From: Rhizopus sp. PT2906
Taxonomy: Eukaryota; Mucoromycota; Mucoromycetes; Mucorales; Rhizopodaceae
DNA: 64,000 nt
Reading direction: 5' to 3'
NCBI GenBank assembly: GCA_025529335.1
Contig: JAMYHX010000009.1
Coordinates: 1-64,000 of the forward strand
Each line of letters begins with the position of its first letter. The first letter of the stretch is position 1. Under the pieces are notes generated by a model that had not been told where the DNA came from, ran no database searches, and was given only the letters and a program-made list of their open reading frames with translations. This document shows, in pieces, positions 25,105 to 34,769 of the stretch. Position numbers and translations under genes: made by a program.

Positions 25105-27110
25105 TTGTTGGAACATAAGGGCGTGCAGAAAATCATCAAACTAAGCGCTTTCATTAGAAATGTGCTTTTTCGGGCGCAACTGTTTGTCAACGCGTATATT
25201 GTTAATAACAAAGATTCCATTGATTTGGCTGTTATAACGCAACAAAACTTTTGGTATGCTATCTCACAACTCATTATGGGCCAAAAGATTACAAACAAGG
25301 CCTACATTTCCAATAGTGTTGCCCTTGGTTTCGAGGATTTTAAAGCAGTGCACCCGTCAATCGTGTTTTTCCTTAAGTACAACCCTATAAAGAGCTACAG
25401 TGATGCTTTGTCTGCTGCTTGTGTTGTTCTTGCTACTGCCTATTTGAACCACATTGTAGAAAACTTTCAAAGAAGAGTTTTATATTACTTGACTGTCAGA
25501 CTTGCTATCATTTATCCGGTAAGTTTTTAGTTATATATGCTTAGATGCAACATCGATATTCATTACGTATATAATTAGGATAAGCCCAAAGGGCTTTTGT
25601 ATAAGTTGGCTGACGACTTTTGTTGGGAACTTTTGATCATTGAAGAATCTAAGTGGCCTACCAAGTACTTTGACCTTGTTACAATCCAGCATATAGCACA
25701 AATACTTCCTATATGTAATGGATTACAAGCTAGGCTTCCCATATTGTCTACTGTTAAGAACCTTGCCGCTTCTCCAACAAAATTTGTGCCTGCTTTGGCT
25801 ACTATAATATCTGACCTTGAAAAACTGTGTGACGAACATGAAGACGATAACTCAAAAATGCCTAGACGCTTCTCACTAATGCCTACGTCGTCTATGCGTT
25901 GGCGCTATATTTCTATAAATACAAAGGCGTTGCAAGCCATTACAAAACACAAGAGCGACGGCACGTACAAAGGCAATGTAAGCTTGTTTTATTCGATTTT
26001 TAACTTCAAGAAGTTTGGCTACGAAAGCCTGGACAAAGTTCTTAAAAGTCAAAACAAGTTTACCTGTTGCATTCAAACAGATGGTTTTGGTGAATGCTTT
26101 ACCTTTCCAAGAAAGGCAAAAGAAGAAAAAGCGACAATACAACTGGGTTTGGAAGACTTTTCTGACCAAGAAATACAAGAGTGTTTTCAGCCCTGTGCTG
26201 TCGATCCCGGAAGAACACATGTATTCACAACGACTACACAGCATGAAGGGGAAAATCTAGAAATAAGAAGATGTAGTGAAAAAGAAAGGCAATGCTACAG
26301 TGGCACAAAAAGAAGAGCTTGCCAGATAGAAAAGCTAAAACTAAGGACTGGCATAAGAGCAATAGGGACAGGCATCCCTTCGGCAAAAGCTGTTGACATG
26401 GAAAAGATAAATGCATGTGTCACATATGCTCTAGTCAATATACCTCACTTATTCCGTTTTTACGATGAAAAGTCAGCATCATTTCGTTTCTATGATTACC
26501 AAAGCAAACAAAGGTCAAATACAGAAATGGCCAACATATTGATTAACGGAGGAAAAAAAATACAACAAAGCAAAGCGGAAAAAAACAAAGCAGAATCGAA
26601 AGCAGCGTAAAAAGAAAAAAAGAAAAAGCAAGAAAACAGCCAAATGTAATTATGGCAGTAGTATTTAATGTTTAAAGGTTATTGACAATGATATAATTAG
26701 GCCATCTGCTGAAGAAAACGAAAGAGTAGCTTGCAAAAATAAGTTCCAATATTCCAATTCGATTCCTCTGGTTGTTTTTGGAGATGGCATGAAGAACAAA
26801 GACACTATTGCTATCAGGGATCACGTTAGCGGCGTCATGGGGACACTACAGAAGGAGCTCCTTCAGAGATCAAGGCAGTTCAAGGATGTTCTGGTGGGTA
26901 TAAATGAGTTCCGAGCGTCGAAGGTATTCTTATGAAATCAGACTGATAAAGTCAATGTTATTTAATGACAGTTTTGATCCATCAACTATGTAGGTTTGCA
27001 ATAACTGTAAACAGAAGCGACTGGAACAAAAGAAATCTAGGTAAATATGACTGTATTCAATACATCTATTATATTTAATTGACAATGTGTGAGATTTATT
27101 AAACTCTTTA
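25105..27110 (+). pseudogene. Decayed Fanzor-like (eukaryotic TnpB family) nuclease gene
   Basis: Coding pieces lie at 25105-25518, 25579-about 26560 and about 26669-26923, with a last piece near 26994-27041 bearing CNNC. Introns with good signals are 25519-25578 and about 26924-26993. Recognisable blocks of the Fanzor/IS607-type TnpB family are TDGFGECFTF, the RuvC-I block AVDPGRTHVFTTT, a following SEKERQCYSGTKRR block, a Lys-rich stretch, VVFGDGMKNKD, and VGINEFRASKVCNNC, where Glu is the expected RuvC-II residue and CNNC the first half of the zinc finger. Lesions: the frame ends at 26608-26610 (a +1 shift restores the family-like reading), an in-frame TAA sits at 26666-26668, and the second zinc-finger half plus the RuvC-III Asp block (WNRD) are absent. 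In the family these are RNA-guided DNA nucleases; this copy should be inactive. No guide-RNA end can be named from sequence alone. Confidence 0.72.
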
Positions 27111-27246
27111 GTGTTCATAAGAGCAACTTATAGTCATATGATTAAAGGGAGGCTCATGCATTTTAAAAGTAAATAATCTTGTTTTATTCAAAAGAAAGGT
27201 TAAAAGAGCGAGTTCATCATGGACAATTATGTGTTTCTATATGTGT

Positions 27247-29240
27247 TTAAAATTTCATTTCAGATTCCCAAAAACCAACAGTTGGGAATTCAGAGGCAAA
27301 ACTAATGACACCCTTTCGAAGGTCTGTAATAGATGAAATGGCAGCTCCATCACCAATGTGATTCTTAAAGTCAGTCAACTTCTTGCCGTCAACCTTCTTC
27401 TTTTCTTCTAGAGTGATTTGAACAGCACGATCAATAAAGTCTGCAATTTTGACAAAATCCTGTTCCATCAAACCACGACTTGTCATGGCGGGTGTACCGA
27501 TACGAAGACCACCTGGAATAAGTGCACTCTTGTCACCAGGGACTGTATTTTTGTTGGCAGCAATGTTTACCAGTTCGAGAATGCGTTCAACACGAGCACC
27601 ATCGACACCCTTTGAACGCAAGTCGACCAGTAGCAAATGGTTGTCTGTACCTCCAGAGACAAGGTCGTAATTGAGCTGAAGGAAGCGTTCAGCGAATGCA
27701 GCATTGTTCTTCAAAACTTGTTGTTGGTATTCTTTAAATAATGGGGACTTGACTTGCTTTAAAGCAACGGCAAGAGCACTAATAGTGTGATTATGTGGAC
27801 CACCTTGGTGACCAGGGAACACGGATTGGTTAATGGGGTTTTCAAGGTCATAGTAAGTTTCTAATTGACGTGTATTAATTCTCTTATCACGGTTGGTTCT
27901 TGCTATATTAATTTACCTCTGCCCTTCTTGTCTACACTACGAAGTCCCTTTCTGAAAAAGATCATGGCACCACGAGGCCCACGAAGAGATTTGTGAGTGG
28001 TAGTTGTGACAATATCAGCATGTTCAAAAGGACCTGGTAATACACCAGCAGCAATCAAACCTATTATGTTTTGGTTAAAAAAAATGCAGGGTAATATGCT
28101 GATTTTTTTTTACCAGAGATGTGAGCAATGTCAGCCATTAAATAGGCTCCACATTTATCGGCAATCTAAACACTCAATGTTAACAAGATCATGTGCCAAA
28201 AAAAATTTTTTTTTTTCCTGCCTACATCTCTCATTCTAGCATAATCAATATTGCGAGCATAGGCACTTGCACCAGCAACGATGATCTTGGGCCTATAAAG
28301 CATAGCGTTTTTCTCTAATGCTTCATAGTCAATGCGACCAGTTGATTCATCTAAACGGTAAGGCAAGGTTTCAAAATAAGCAGACACATTGGATATCTTT
28401 TTGTTTGGAATTTGATAACCGTGGGACAAGCTGGGAAAATGTCAGCATATAAACATAACATTCCTAATGCTCACTTACTGTCCACCATGAGGAAGATCGA
28501 GACCCATTAAACGTTCATGAGGCTTTAATAGTGCACCATAAACATATAAATTAGCAGGAGCACCTGTATAAAAGAGATTAGTATATGTCATCATTCAATT
28601 ACATAATCCTTTCGTCTTACCAGACAAAGGCTGAACATTGACACCCCATTTATCAGAATCGAGATCAAATGCTTCCAATGCTCTCTTACGACAAAGATTT
28701 TCAGACATGTCAATGAATTCATTACCACCATAGTATCTGTATATATAATTAGTAACCGTGTATAATATATATGTATAGTTCATATGCACCTTGCTCCAGG
28801 ATAACCTTCAGAGTACTTGTTTTGCATGACACTTCCAAGAGCATCCATAACGGCTCTTGATGTAAAGTTCTATTCACATTGTGTTAATCATCAAAACTTG
28901 TTCATTCTCTTTTTCTTACCTCAGAAGGAATCAAATCAACGCTTTCCTTTTGTCTTTTCTTTTCGTTTTCGATGATATCAAACAACTCGGGATCCATTTT
29001 TTCGAGTCTTTCATTAAGAAACTAAAAGGGAATATTTAGTTTATATTCATGATTGTATATATATATATATATATATTATATTACCTCTCGCTGGCCAGCA
29101 GGGAATACATAACCACGCTATAGATCGCATGAAAATTATATATCAATTCAGCCATACATCCTTTCTTTTTTTTTACTTACAGCAATTTGGACAATAGGCT
29201 TATATGAGCGAAGAGCTCTATGACTTAAAGATCGAAGCAT
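27247..29240 (-). CDS. SHM1: Serine hydroxymethyltransferase, mitochondrial form
   Basis: Ten exons on the minus strand: 29181-29240, 29085-29117, 28920-29021, 28790-28869, 28621-28736, 28479-28563, 28226-28430, 28114-28165, 27917-28060 and 27247-27860, joining in frame to about 496 residues. It interconverts serine and glycine using PLP and tetrahydrofolate. Hallmarks are LIPSENFTS, NKYSEGYPGARYYGGNE, NVQPLSGAPAN, the PLP lysine in TTTTHKSLRGPRG (Lys about 268), PGHQGGPHNHTI and the GGTDNHLLLVDL region. The N-terminus MLRSLSHRALRSYK is basic and Ser-rich without acids, which suggests mitochondrial import and agrees with the mitochondrial paralogue. The start is the only ATG before exon 1's donor. 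Ten exons is many for this window. Intron 2 contains a TA microsatellite (29055-29075). Confidence 0.96.
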
Positions 29241-30650
29241 TTAAATATAAAGAAACAAAGAGAGAAGGGATAAGAAAGAGAAAAAAAAATAGATGTGATG
29301 AGAATAAAAATAAAAAAGATGTGGAAGATGTACCTAAAAGAGGTAATCTCTCTTCCACCGAGTCAATCCACCGCGTCAAAAAAAAAAGAAAAAAAAAAGG
29401 GGTGCAGTTGATCAAAACGTTGTCGCACTTTAAAAATTCAGTATGGGTGAACAAGCGGTGTCGCAAGTAGTTGCAAAAACGATAAGAGAACGGCATTCAA
29501 GAGAAAGAAGGTCACTTCCCACTACCAGTTAGGGCAGCAATTGTTGGTGATACTTACACTTTGTGTGGATACTTTGTGTGTGCAATGGAGACATGTGCTA
29601 CCTCTCGCTTTACAGCTGCACGTTTTGGCTGGAAAAAACTGATATCCATTTTCACTAGTTTATTCACTGTGCATTGTCGAATCAACACTAAGACCAAGAG
29701 GATATTAGATAGGAGTTTGACGAAGCCTGACGTAAGTGGCAACGAAACACCTTTACTCAATTCTGGTAAGGTTTTTTACTTTATTTTATTTTTTGAAAAG
29801 AAGACTTTTGCATTCTCTTCATCAGCGAGTGTCTTTCTGAAAACTAGCCAGTTGTAATATACCTTAATACGTGAGGTGTTGATATATGTGACACAAATGC
29901 AAAGGAAACAAAAAAAAAAAAAAAAAAATAGCCCAGGCCCATTCAAGAGAGTTGTCAGCGAAAAACTGCCTCGACAAAAGGTTTTCTACCTTGATTTGCT
30001 TTAGGAAGCGCTTACGAGGCGATGTTAGCTAAATCGCGGAGATTTCTATCTAATTCTCTGTTGAAGAGAGTATCCATTGTCTCCTTGTTTCCAAACATAT
30101 CCAAAATCTTTAGGATAGTTGCTGTTTGCTGCTGTTGAAGCATTTTGTTTTTGCAAGCTCGCTACAGGTTTGTCGGGTCAGATTTTTTTAAGCAATGATC
30201 TTCACACGATAGGACGGCTGTTACTACCACTTGCAAGGTTTGTCGACAGCAGCGTCGTCAATAAGATCTACAGAGTTGAGCTCAGAATAAAAGCTATGTG
30301 TTGCATCAAGCATAGTGGCAAGGTTATCACAAACAAACAGGTCTGGTGCTCGGCTGACGGGATTGTCGTTATGAAACAGTCTACTTCAGGTAACCAACGG
30401 ATACCTAACTGAGTTCATACCATCAAATGCCAGAACGGAGGGTTAAAGTTTCAACTTGGTATTGCTGTAAAGTAGCTATCTGGGCTTCAATCACAGATAA
30501 TTGTGGCAAAAGTTGCAAAGACTGAAAGGGCAATTTCATTAAAAAAGAAAAAGACATAGTCAAGGCACACGCAAATCTAGTCAACGCTTATGGCAGTCCT
30601 AATCATTTTTTGTTTTTTGTTTTTGAAGTTTATTTTGTTATCTACATAAA
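29241..30650. other. Region with unresolved coding-like fragments
   Basis: This stretch separates the SHMT start from the 3' end of the uL15m gene. 29560-29790 and 30119-30412 have a less AT-rich, codon-like composition and overlapping frames on both strands (for example + strand 29561-29857 and 30119-30412), but stop codons break each within 100 codons and I recognise no domain. An A run lies at about 29911-29928. These could be remnants of a gene or mobile element. I do not call a gene. Confidence 0.4.
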
Positions 30651-31560
30651 TTATAATTCTTGAGCGAGATATCCACGGTTCTTGGGATCGCTGTAATATT
30701 CTATAGAAATTAAGGTTATTTTTTTTTGGTTATTGAGACTTTTATAAGTAATAACTTACTGATATCTTCTTTTCTCAGTGGTGCAGCCAATTTGGGAAGT
30801 TGTGCAAATTTCTCTGGATGAATAAGAGATCTTAATCCAAGTTCATTGTAATAGCGTGTTACAACTTTTCCTCCTGCTTTTTCGATAGCTTCGATTGCCT
30901 TTTGTGATGCTCTGGATACTTCAATTTGAACAGGAACATTAAAGTTTTCAGCGCCCTATAAAAGAAGTGAGATGACAGTGTTGAACCATGGATTGGATGT
31001 ACTTACAACGCCTAACAGTTTAACACCATCTTCAATTTTATGTATACAGCGGCTATCTAACAAATGCTTCATGGTAATAGGCTGAGAGGGATCAATACGA
31101 CCAGTTTCAATCCAATGTTGAAGTTTATCCAAGTTTACTTCTTGATATTCTTTTCCATGACTATGTTATATATTGTTTTTAATATTTATCTATATTTAAT
31201 ATCGTTTTCCTTACATGTTGTAGAAACCACGCTTGGGCATTCTTCTTACTAGAGGTGTCTGTCCACCTTCAAACCAAGGAGTAGGACGTCCATTACCAGC
31301 TCTGGCCTTTTGACCTTTATGACCACGACCAGCAGTCTTTCCTTTACCAGATCCAGGACCACGGCCCACACGGGTGCGCTATTACAAAAGAATTAGCTTT
31401 TCTTTCTTAATCAGACCATCTACTCATTTACCTGAGAGACAGCACCAGCATTATCTGATAAATGAGCCAGATCAACAGGAGTTCTAGGTGGTTTTATAGT
31501 TGAAAGTGCTCGTGAAGGCACAATTGTTGGTAATCGAGCTGTCAATACTGATCGAAGCAT
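30651..31560 (-). CDS. MRPL10: Mitochondrial large-subunit ribosomal protein uL15m
   Basis: Five exons on the minus strand (31432-31560, 31215-31378, 31007-31160, 30760-30955, 30651-30700) encode about 230 residues. After a basic presequence-like start (MLRSVLTARLPTIVPSRALS) comes the uL15 signature: RVGRGPGSGKGKTAGRGHKGQKAR followed by the GGQTPLVRRMPKRGF block in the next residues (the two overlap the family's rRNA-binding loop). The C-terminal half has the uL15 globular fold region ending YYSDPKNRGYLAQEL. It builds the large subunit of the mitochondrial ribosome. All four introns are 53-59 nt with GT..AG ends. The yeast orthologue is called MRPL10; the symbol is given on that basis. Confidence 0.93.
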
Positions 31561-32053
31561 ATGTTTTTTTTTTAATAAAAAGAGCAGTCAATAAAAAGAA
31601 AGCTGCAAGGGGCAACCAAGTTTTTTATTTTATTTTTCGAAGCCATTAAGACCTCATCTCAGTAGTCATGTTCGGACCGCGCATAGTCGGACTTTAAGAT
31701 GAGGATTTAGCAGAAAGAAATGATTCTTGTACGGTCGTTCCAACGCCAAAAAGCAGCCAATAAACAAAATCAAAAGGCAGTTTTTATTATCTCAAAGAAC
31801 GTTTTTTCATACAATAAATACAAAAAAAAAAAAAATGAGTACTCATTTTTATTACAAAGGTGGGCAAAGAAGGATTGTCGATGAGCAGGGAAATGATGCC
31901 ATGGACTGGGAAGACAACGTAACTCAATTCCACTTGACCACCTAACTCGTATTGGTCAATACTGTGAAATACAGGAAGTGAGCAGGAGCCTGACTTGAAG
32001 TTAAATGCAAACATAGAGGATATTGCAAATACAGCTAAACTGTAGAGAAAGGT
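31561..32053. other. uL15m upstream region with a possible tiny gene fragment
   Basis: An ATG at 31834 after an A-run leader opens a 36-codon frame (MSTHFYYKGGQRRIVDEQG...) ending at 31942-31944. A shift near the stop would keep frames open for about 30 more codons, toward the inverted-repeat element at 32062. It could be the 5' end of a broken gene interrupted by that element, but there is no family match, so I do not call a CDS. Confidence 0.3.
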
Positions 32054-32591
32054 TTATAATAGGGAAACACTTGGTGCACTCAAAAACGCACTCAAAAACG
32101 CACTCAAAAATAGGCTAATGCCACGGGCGCTACCTCTTCACGCTACCTGCGACGTCACTTTACAACCTCACACTACCTTTTGCACTACCTGAGGCTGTTC
32201 GCATCCACAAACAGGCACCTACGGTGTGTATGGTTAACCAATATTTCGTACGTCAATTATAGTTTTGATTTTGGTGTATGTATGCTACATACGCAACAGT
32301 TTTTATTATACATGAAAGTGAAGAAAAAAATGCAAGAGTGTTCTTTTAATTAAAGAAATTGCGAATAATTAAAACGTTTCTTCTAAAGCACCAATACTAT
32401 CACATACATCTGTTACTGGTTAATCATACACGCCGCAGGCGCCTGTTTGTGGATGCGAACAGCCTCAGGTAGTGCAAAAGGTAGTGTGAGGTTGTAAAGT
32501 GACGTCGCAGGTAGCGTGAAGAGGTAACGCCCGTGGCATTAGCCTATTTTTGAGTGCGTTTTTGAGTGCACCAAGTGTTTGCCTTATAATA
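32054..32591. mobile_element. Non-autonomous inverted-repeat element (MITE) with 8-bp target duplication
   Basis: The element spans 32062-32583 (522 bases). Its terminal inverted repeats are about 178 bases (32062-32239) and 166 bases (32418-32583) and nearly identical; the left arm has three copies of a 12-base unit (CACTCAAAAACG) and the right arm two, which explains the 12-base difference. Ends read GGGAAACACTTGG and CCAAGTGTTTGCC, one mismatch apart. The flanks carry the direct repeat TTATAATA at 32054-32061 and 32584-32591, an 8-base target-site duplication. The about 180-base centre is AT-rich and codes for nothing visible. Eight-base duplications are typical of hAT transposons among others, but the superfamily is not proven. 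High arm identity indicates a fairly recent insertion. Confidence 0.88.
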
Positions 32592-32772
32592 AATATTCAT
32601 CTGATGATCATCAAATCTTTTTCAGCCCATTATCTAACCAAACTAACCCATTTCCTGACAACCAGAAAAAGAACATCTGATGAATAACTATATCCCTTTA
32701 TTATACGTAAAAACACAGCCGCAATTGCTATGGTAGCATATGTGTGTGTGCGTAATAAATTGCTTCAGGCGA

Positions 32773-33305
32773 TTATGGAGAATCCGTCCGAATGGACGAA
32801 CTTGAAACATAAATGTCTGATATTTGTGAGATACGCGAGGAAAGCTTGGCTTCAGCACTTTCAACTAAATGATGGTCTAATCTTGGCAAATTACTAATAT
32901 GACCATTACGATAGGCCGTTTCATTTTTGGTGTGGGGTACTTTGATTTCATTGAGAGAAGATTTAGCATCATCAAGTAGCATCTATTTAAAACGAATATC
33001 ATGAGTTACTATTTTGAACAAACATGTTTGACTCTTTGAGTCTTATGGACCTTTAACTTCCAGGAAAGATTGGCCAAGCGCATAAACTCAGCCTTGAACT
33101 GATCAGAATTTGATGTTGGGAGAACCGAGCAATCTATTCTGTTTAAAACATACAGCTCTTTATCAATTAGACAGAAAGACCAAAGTCTGATACGGCCCTG
33201 GGCAGCGCGTACGAAACAAATTTTTAGTTTTTGATATACTTGAATATCAGCGTGAACAAATTGATGAGCAATGGTACCGAGGAAGTAGGCGAAGATGATG
33301 TATTT
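32773..33305 (-). pseudogene. 5'-truncated fragment of an unidentified gene
   Basis: On the minus strand, 33051-33305 and 32773-32982 join across a canonical 68-base intron (GTCCAT..AAATAG) into 154 open codons with stop TGA-free reading until the terminal stop. The product has blocks such as KICFVRAAQGRIRLWSFCL, KELYVLNRIDCSVLP and FMRLANLSWKLK, followed by a polar Ser-rich tail. A stop lies immediately upstream (33306-33308) and no start codon or promoter is evident, so the 5' part is missing. The break lies about 60 bases from the older inverted-repeat element at 33368. I cannot name the family. Confidence 0.45.
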
Positions 33306-33367
33306 TCAGCAATAACAGGTCGATCAACACGTTGGACACTCTAGTAGAAGTAAAAATATTTTAAAAA

Positions 33368-33774
33368 GAGAAACACTACATGCACCAGAAATTAGACTAA
33401 TACTACGGGCGCTACCTCTACTCATTACTTATGATATCGCTCAACAAAACTTTTCCAATGTGCAACGCCATGCTAGACATGGCTTTATGAAGTTGTCACC
33501 TTGAATTGTTTCTTTTCAAGAAGAAAGAGAAAAAAAGAAATCTCTTTATTCTAATTTTATGTTGTCAGTTCTATCAACAAAGAATCAAGATCATTCACGT
33601 GTAATTATGATGAATTCACATTTTATATCAGAGAGAGTGAACTGGACAGCCTTAGGTTAGGCAGAGCTTTGGTAATGTGAAGTTGTAAAATGATGTCACA
33701 TATAGTGCCTAGAAGAAGCGCCCGTAGTATTAGCTTATTTTCTGGTGCCTTTTCTGGTGCATGTAGCGCTCACC
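33368..33774. mobile_element. Older, decayed relative of the inverted-repeat element
   Basis: About 407 bases. The ends begin GAGAAACACTACATGCACC and finish with GGTGCATGTAGCGCTCACC, largely complementary. Internal blocks match the element at 32062-32583: TAG.CTAAT.C.ACGGGCGCTACCTCT on the left, and AATGTGAAGTTGTAAA.TGATGTCAC with GCGCCCGTAGTATTAGC on the right. Arms are diverged from each other and from the first copy. Flanking TTTAAAAA and TTAAAATA agree at six of eight positions, which may be an eroded target duplication. It lies just upstream of the second Fanzor relic. Confidence 0.68.
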
Positions 33775-33885
33775 TTAAAATAAGCATGATTTAATGTGGT
33801 CAATATGATTGTTTATTATTGTAATACTAGCAGCTACTATAGTTATTATAAGTCATTCTTACCAGATGCAATAGATGAAAGTAGA

Positions 33886-34735
33886 ATGTATGCTCTACTG
33901 TAAGATATATATTTATGTCAAATACATCAGAACTTACAAGAGAACCAGAGACACCCAAGGATTTTGCTGATATAGTTGACGATGCAGAGATTTGGGCTGT
34001 TGATCCTGGTATATCAACTATCTTTACTGCAGTAGACTCTACAGGAATGAACGTATTAGAACTACAAGCTTGGAAGAGTATTATCATTTATGTGGTTACA
34101 GTCTTGCTACAAGAAGACGAAAAGAACACCAAGAGTGTCATTTAGACGAATTTAAGTATATTGGTGAATTACCTACTTTAAAAGCTGCAAGCTTGACCTC
34201 ATTCTTACTAGCTGCCTCTACACGTCTTCAAAGCTATCAAAGAACCCAAAACTACTACTATCAAGATAAATAGTGTGTCACTCTCTTACATGGGACGTAT
34301 GTTAACAAAGTTTTGTATGGAATAGCCCTCAAAAGTTCAAATTCAAGACTTATATCAACAAGCAAAAAGGAACTCAAGAAATTGTTAAAAGACTCTTTGA
34401 CAACAGCAAAAAGTATGGCATATCAAGTACAGTTGGCGCTAAACACCAAACCAGTCTAATGGAGAGGGACCGAATTTGCTTATGTTGACGAGTATTTAAC
34501 AGGTTTCTATTGCTGGATCAAAATGAAAAGTACATTCTGTTCTCAAGTATGAATCTTGTGGTAGATTGTGGAATCGCAATGTGAGTAGTGCATTAAATAT
34601 ATATGGTATCTTTGTTTACAAATTAAAGCATGACAATGAAAACCCTCCTTCCTTCAAAAGAACAACGATGCTCCTGGGTTTAATGCGCTGTCTATAACGG
34701 CAGCGCATTCCTTAACACCTCGGTAAGTATAAAGT
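33886..34735 (+). pseudogene. Second, strongly decayed Fanzor-like relic
   Basis: Blocks of the same family appear in order but in shifting frames. 33915-34068 reads AEIWAVDPGISTIFTAVDSTG (RuvC-I). From about 34070 another frame gives EYYHLCGYSLATRRRKEHQ and GELPTLKAASLTSFLLAAS, ending at a stop near 34273. At about 34480-34515 YVDEYLTGFYC corresponds to the RuvC-II Glu and first zinc-finger Cys. At about 34548-34620 ESCGRLWNRNVSSALNIYG corresponds to the second zinc-finger half and the RuvC-III block. There the usual WNRD aspartate is Asn, and one zinc-finger Cys is replaced by Tyr. Frameshifts, stops and two active-site changes make this a dead copy, older than the one at 25-27 kb and of a different subtype by sequence. 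Confidence 0.68.
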
Positions 34736-34769
34736 AAATAATACTTTTTTTTTTTCATTAGTCTTGTAG

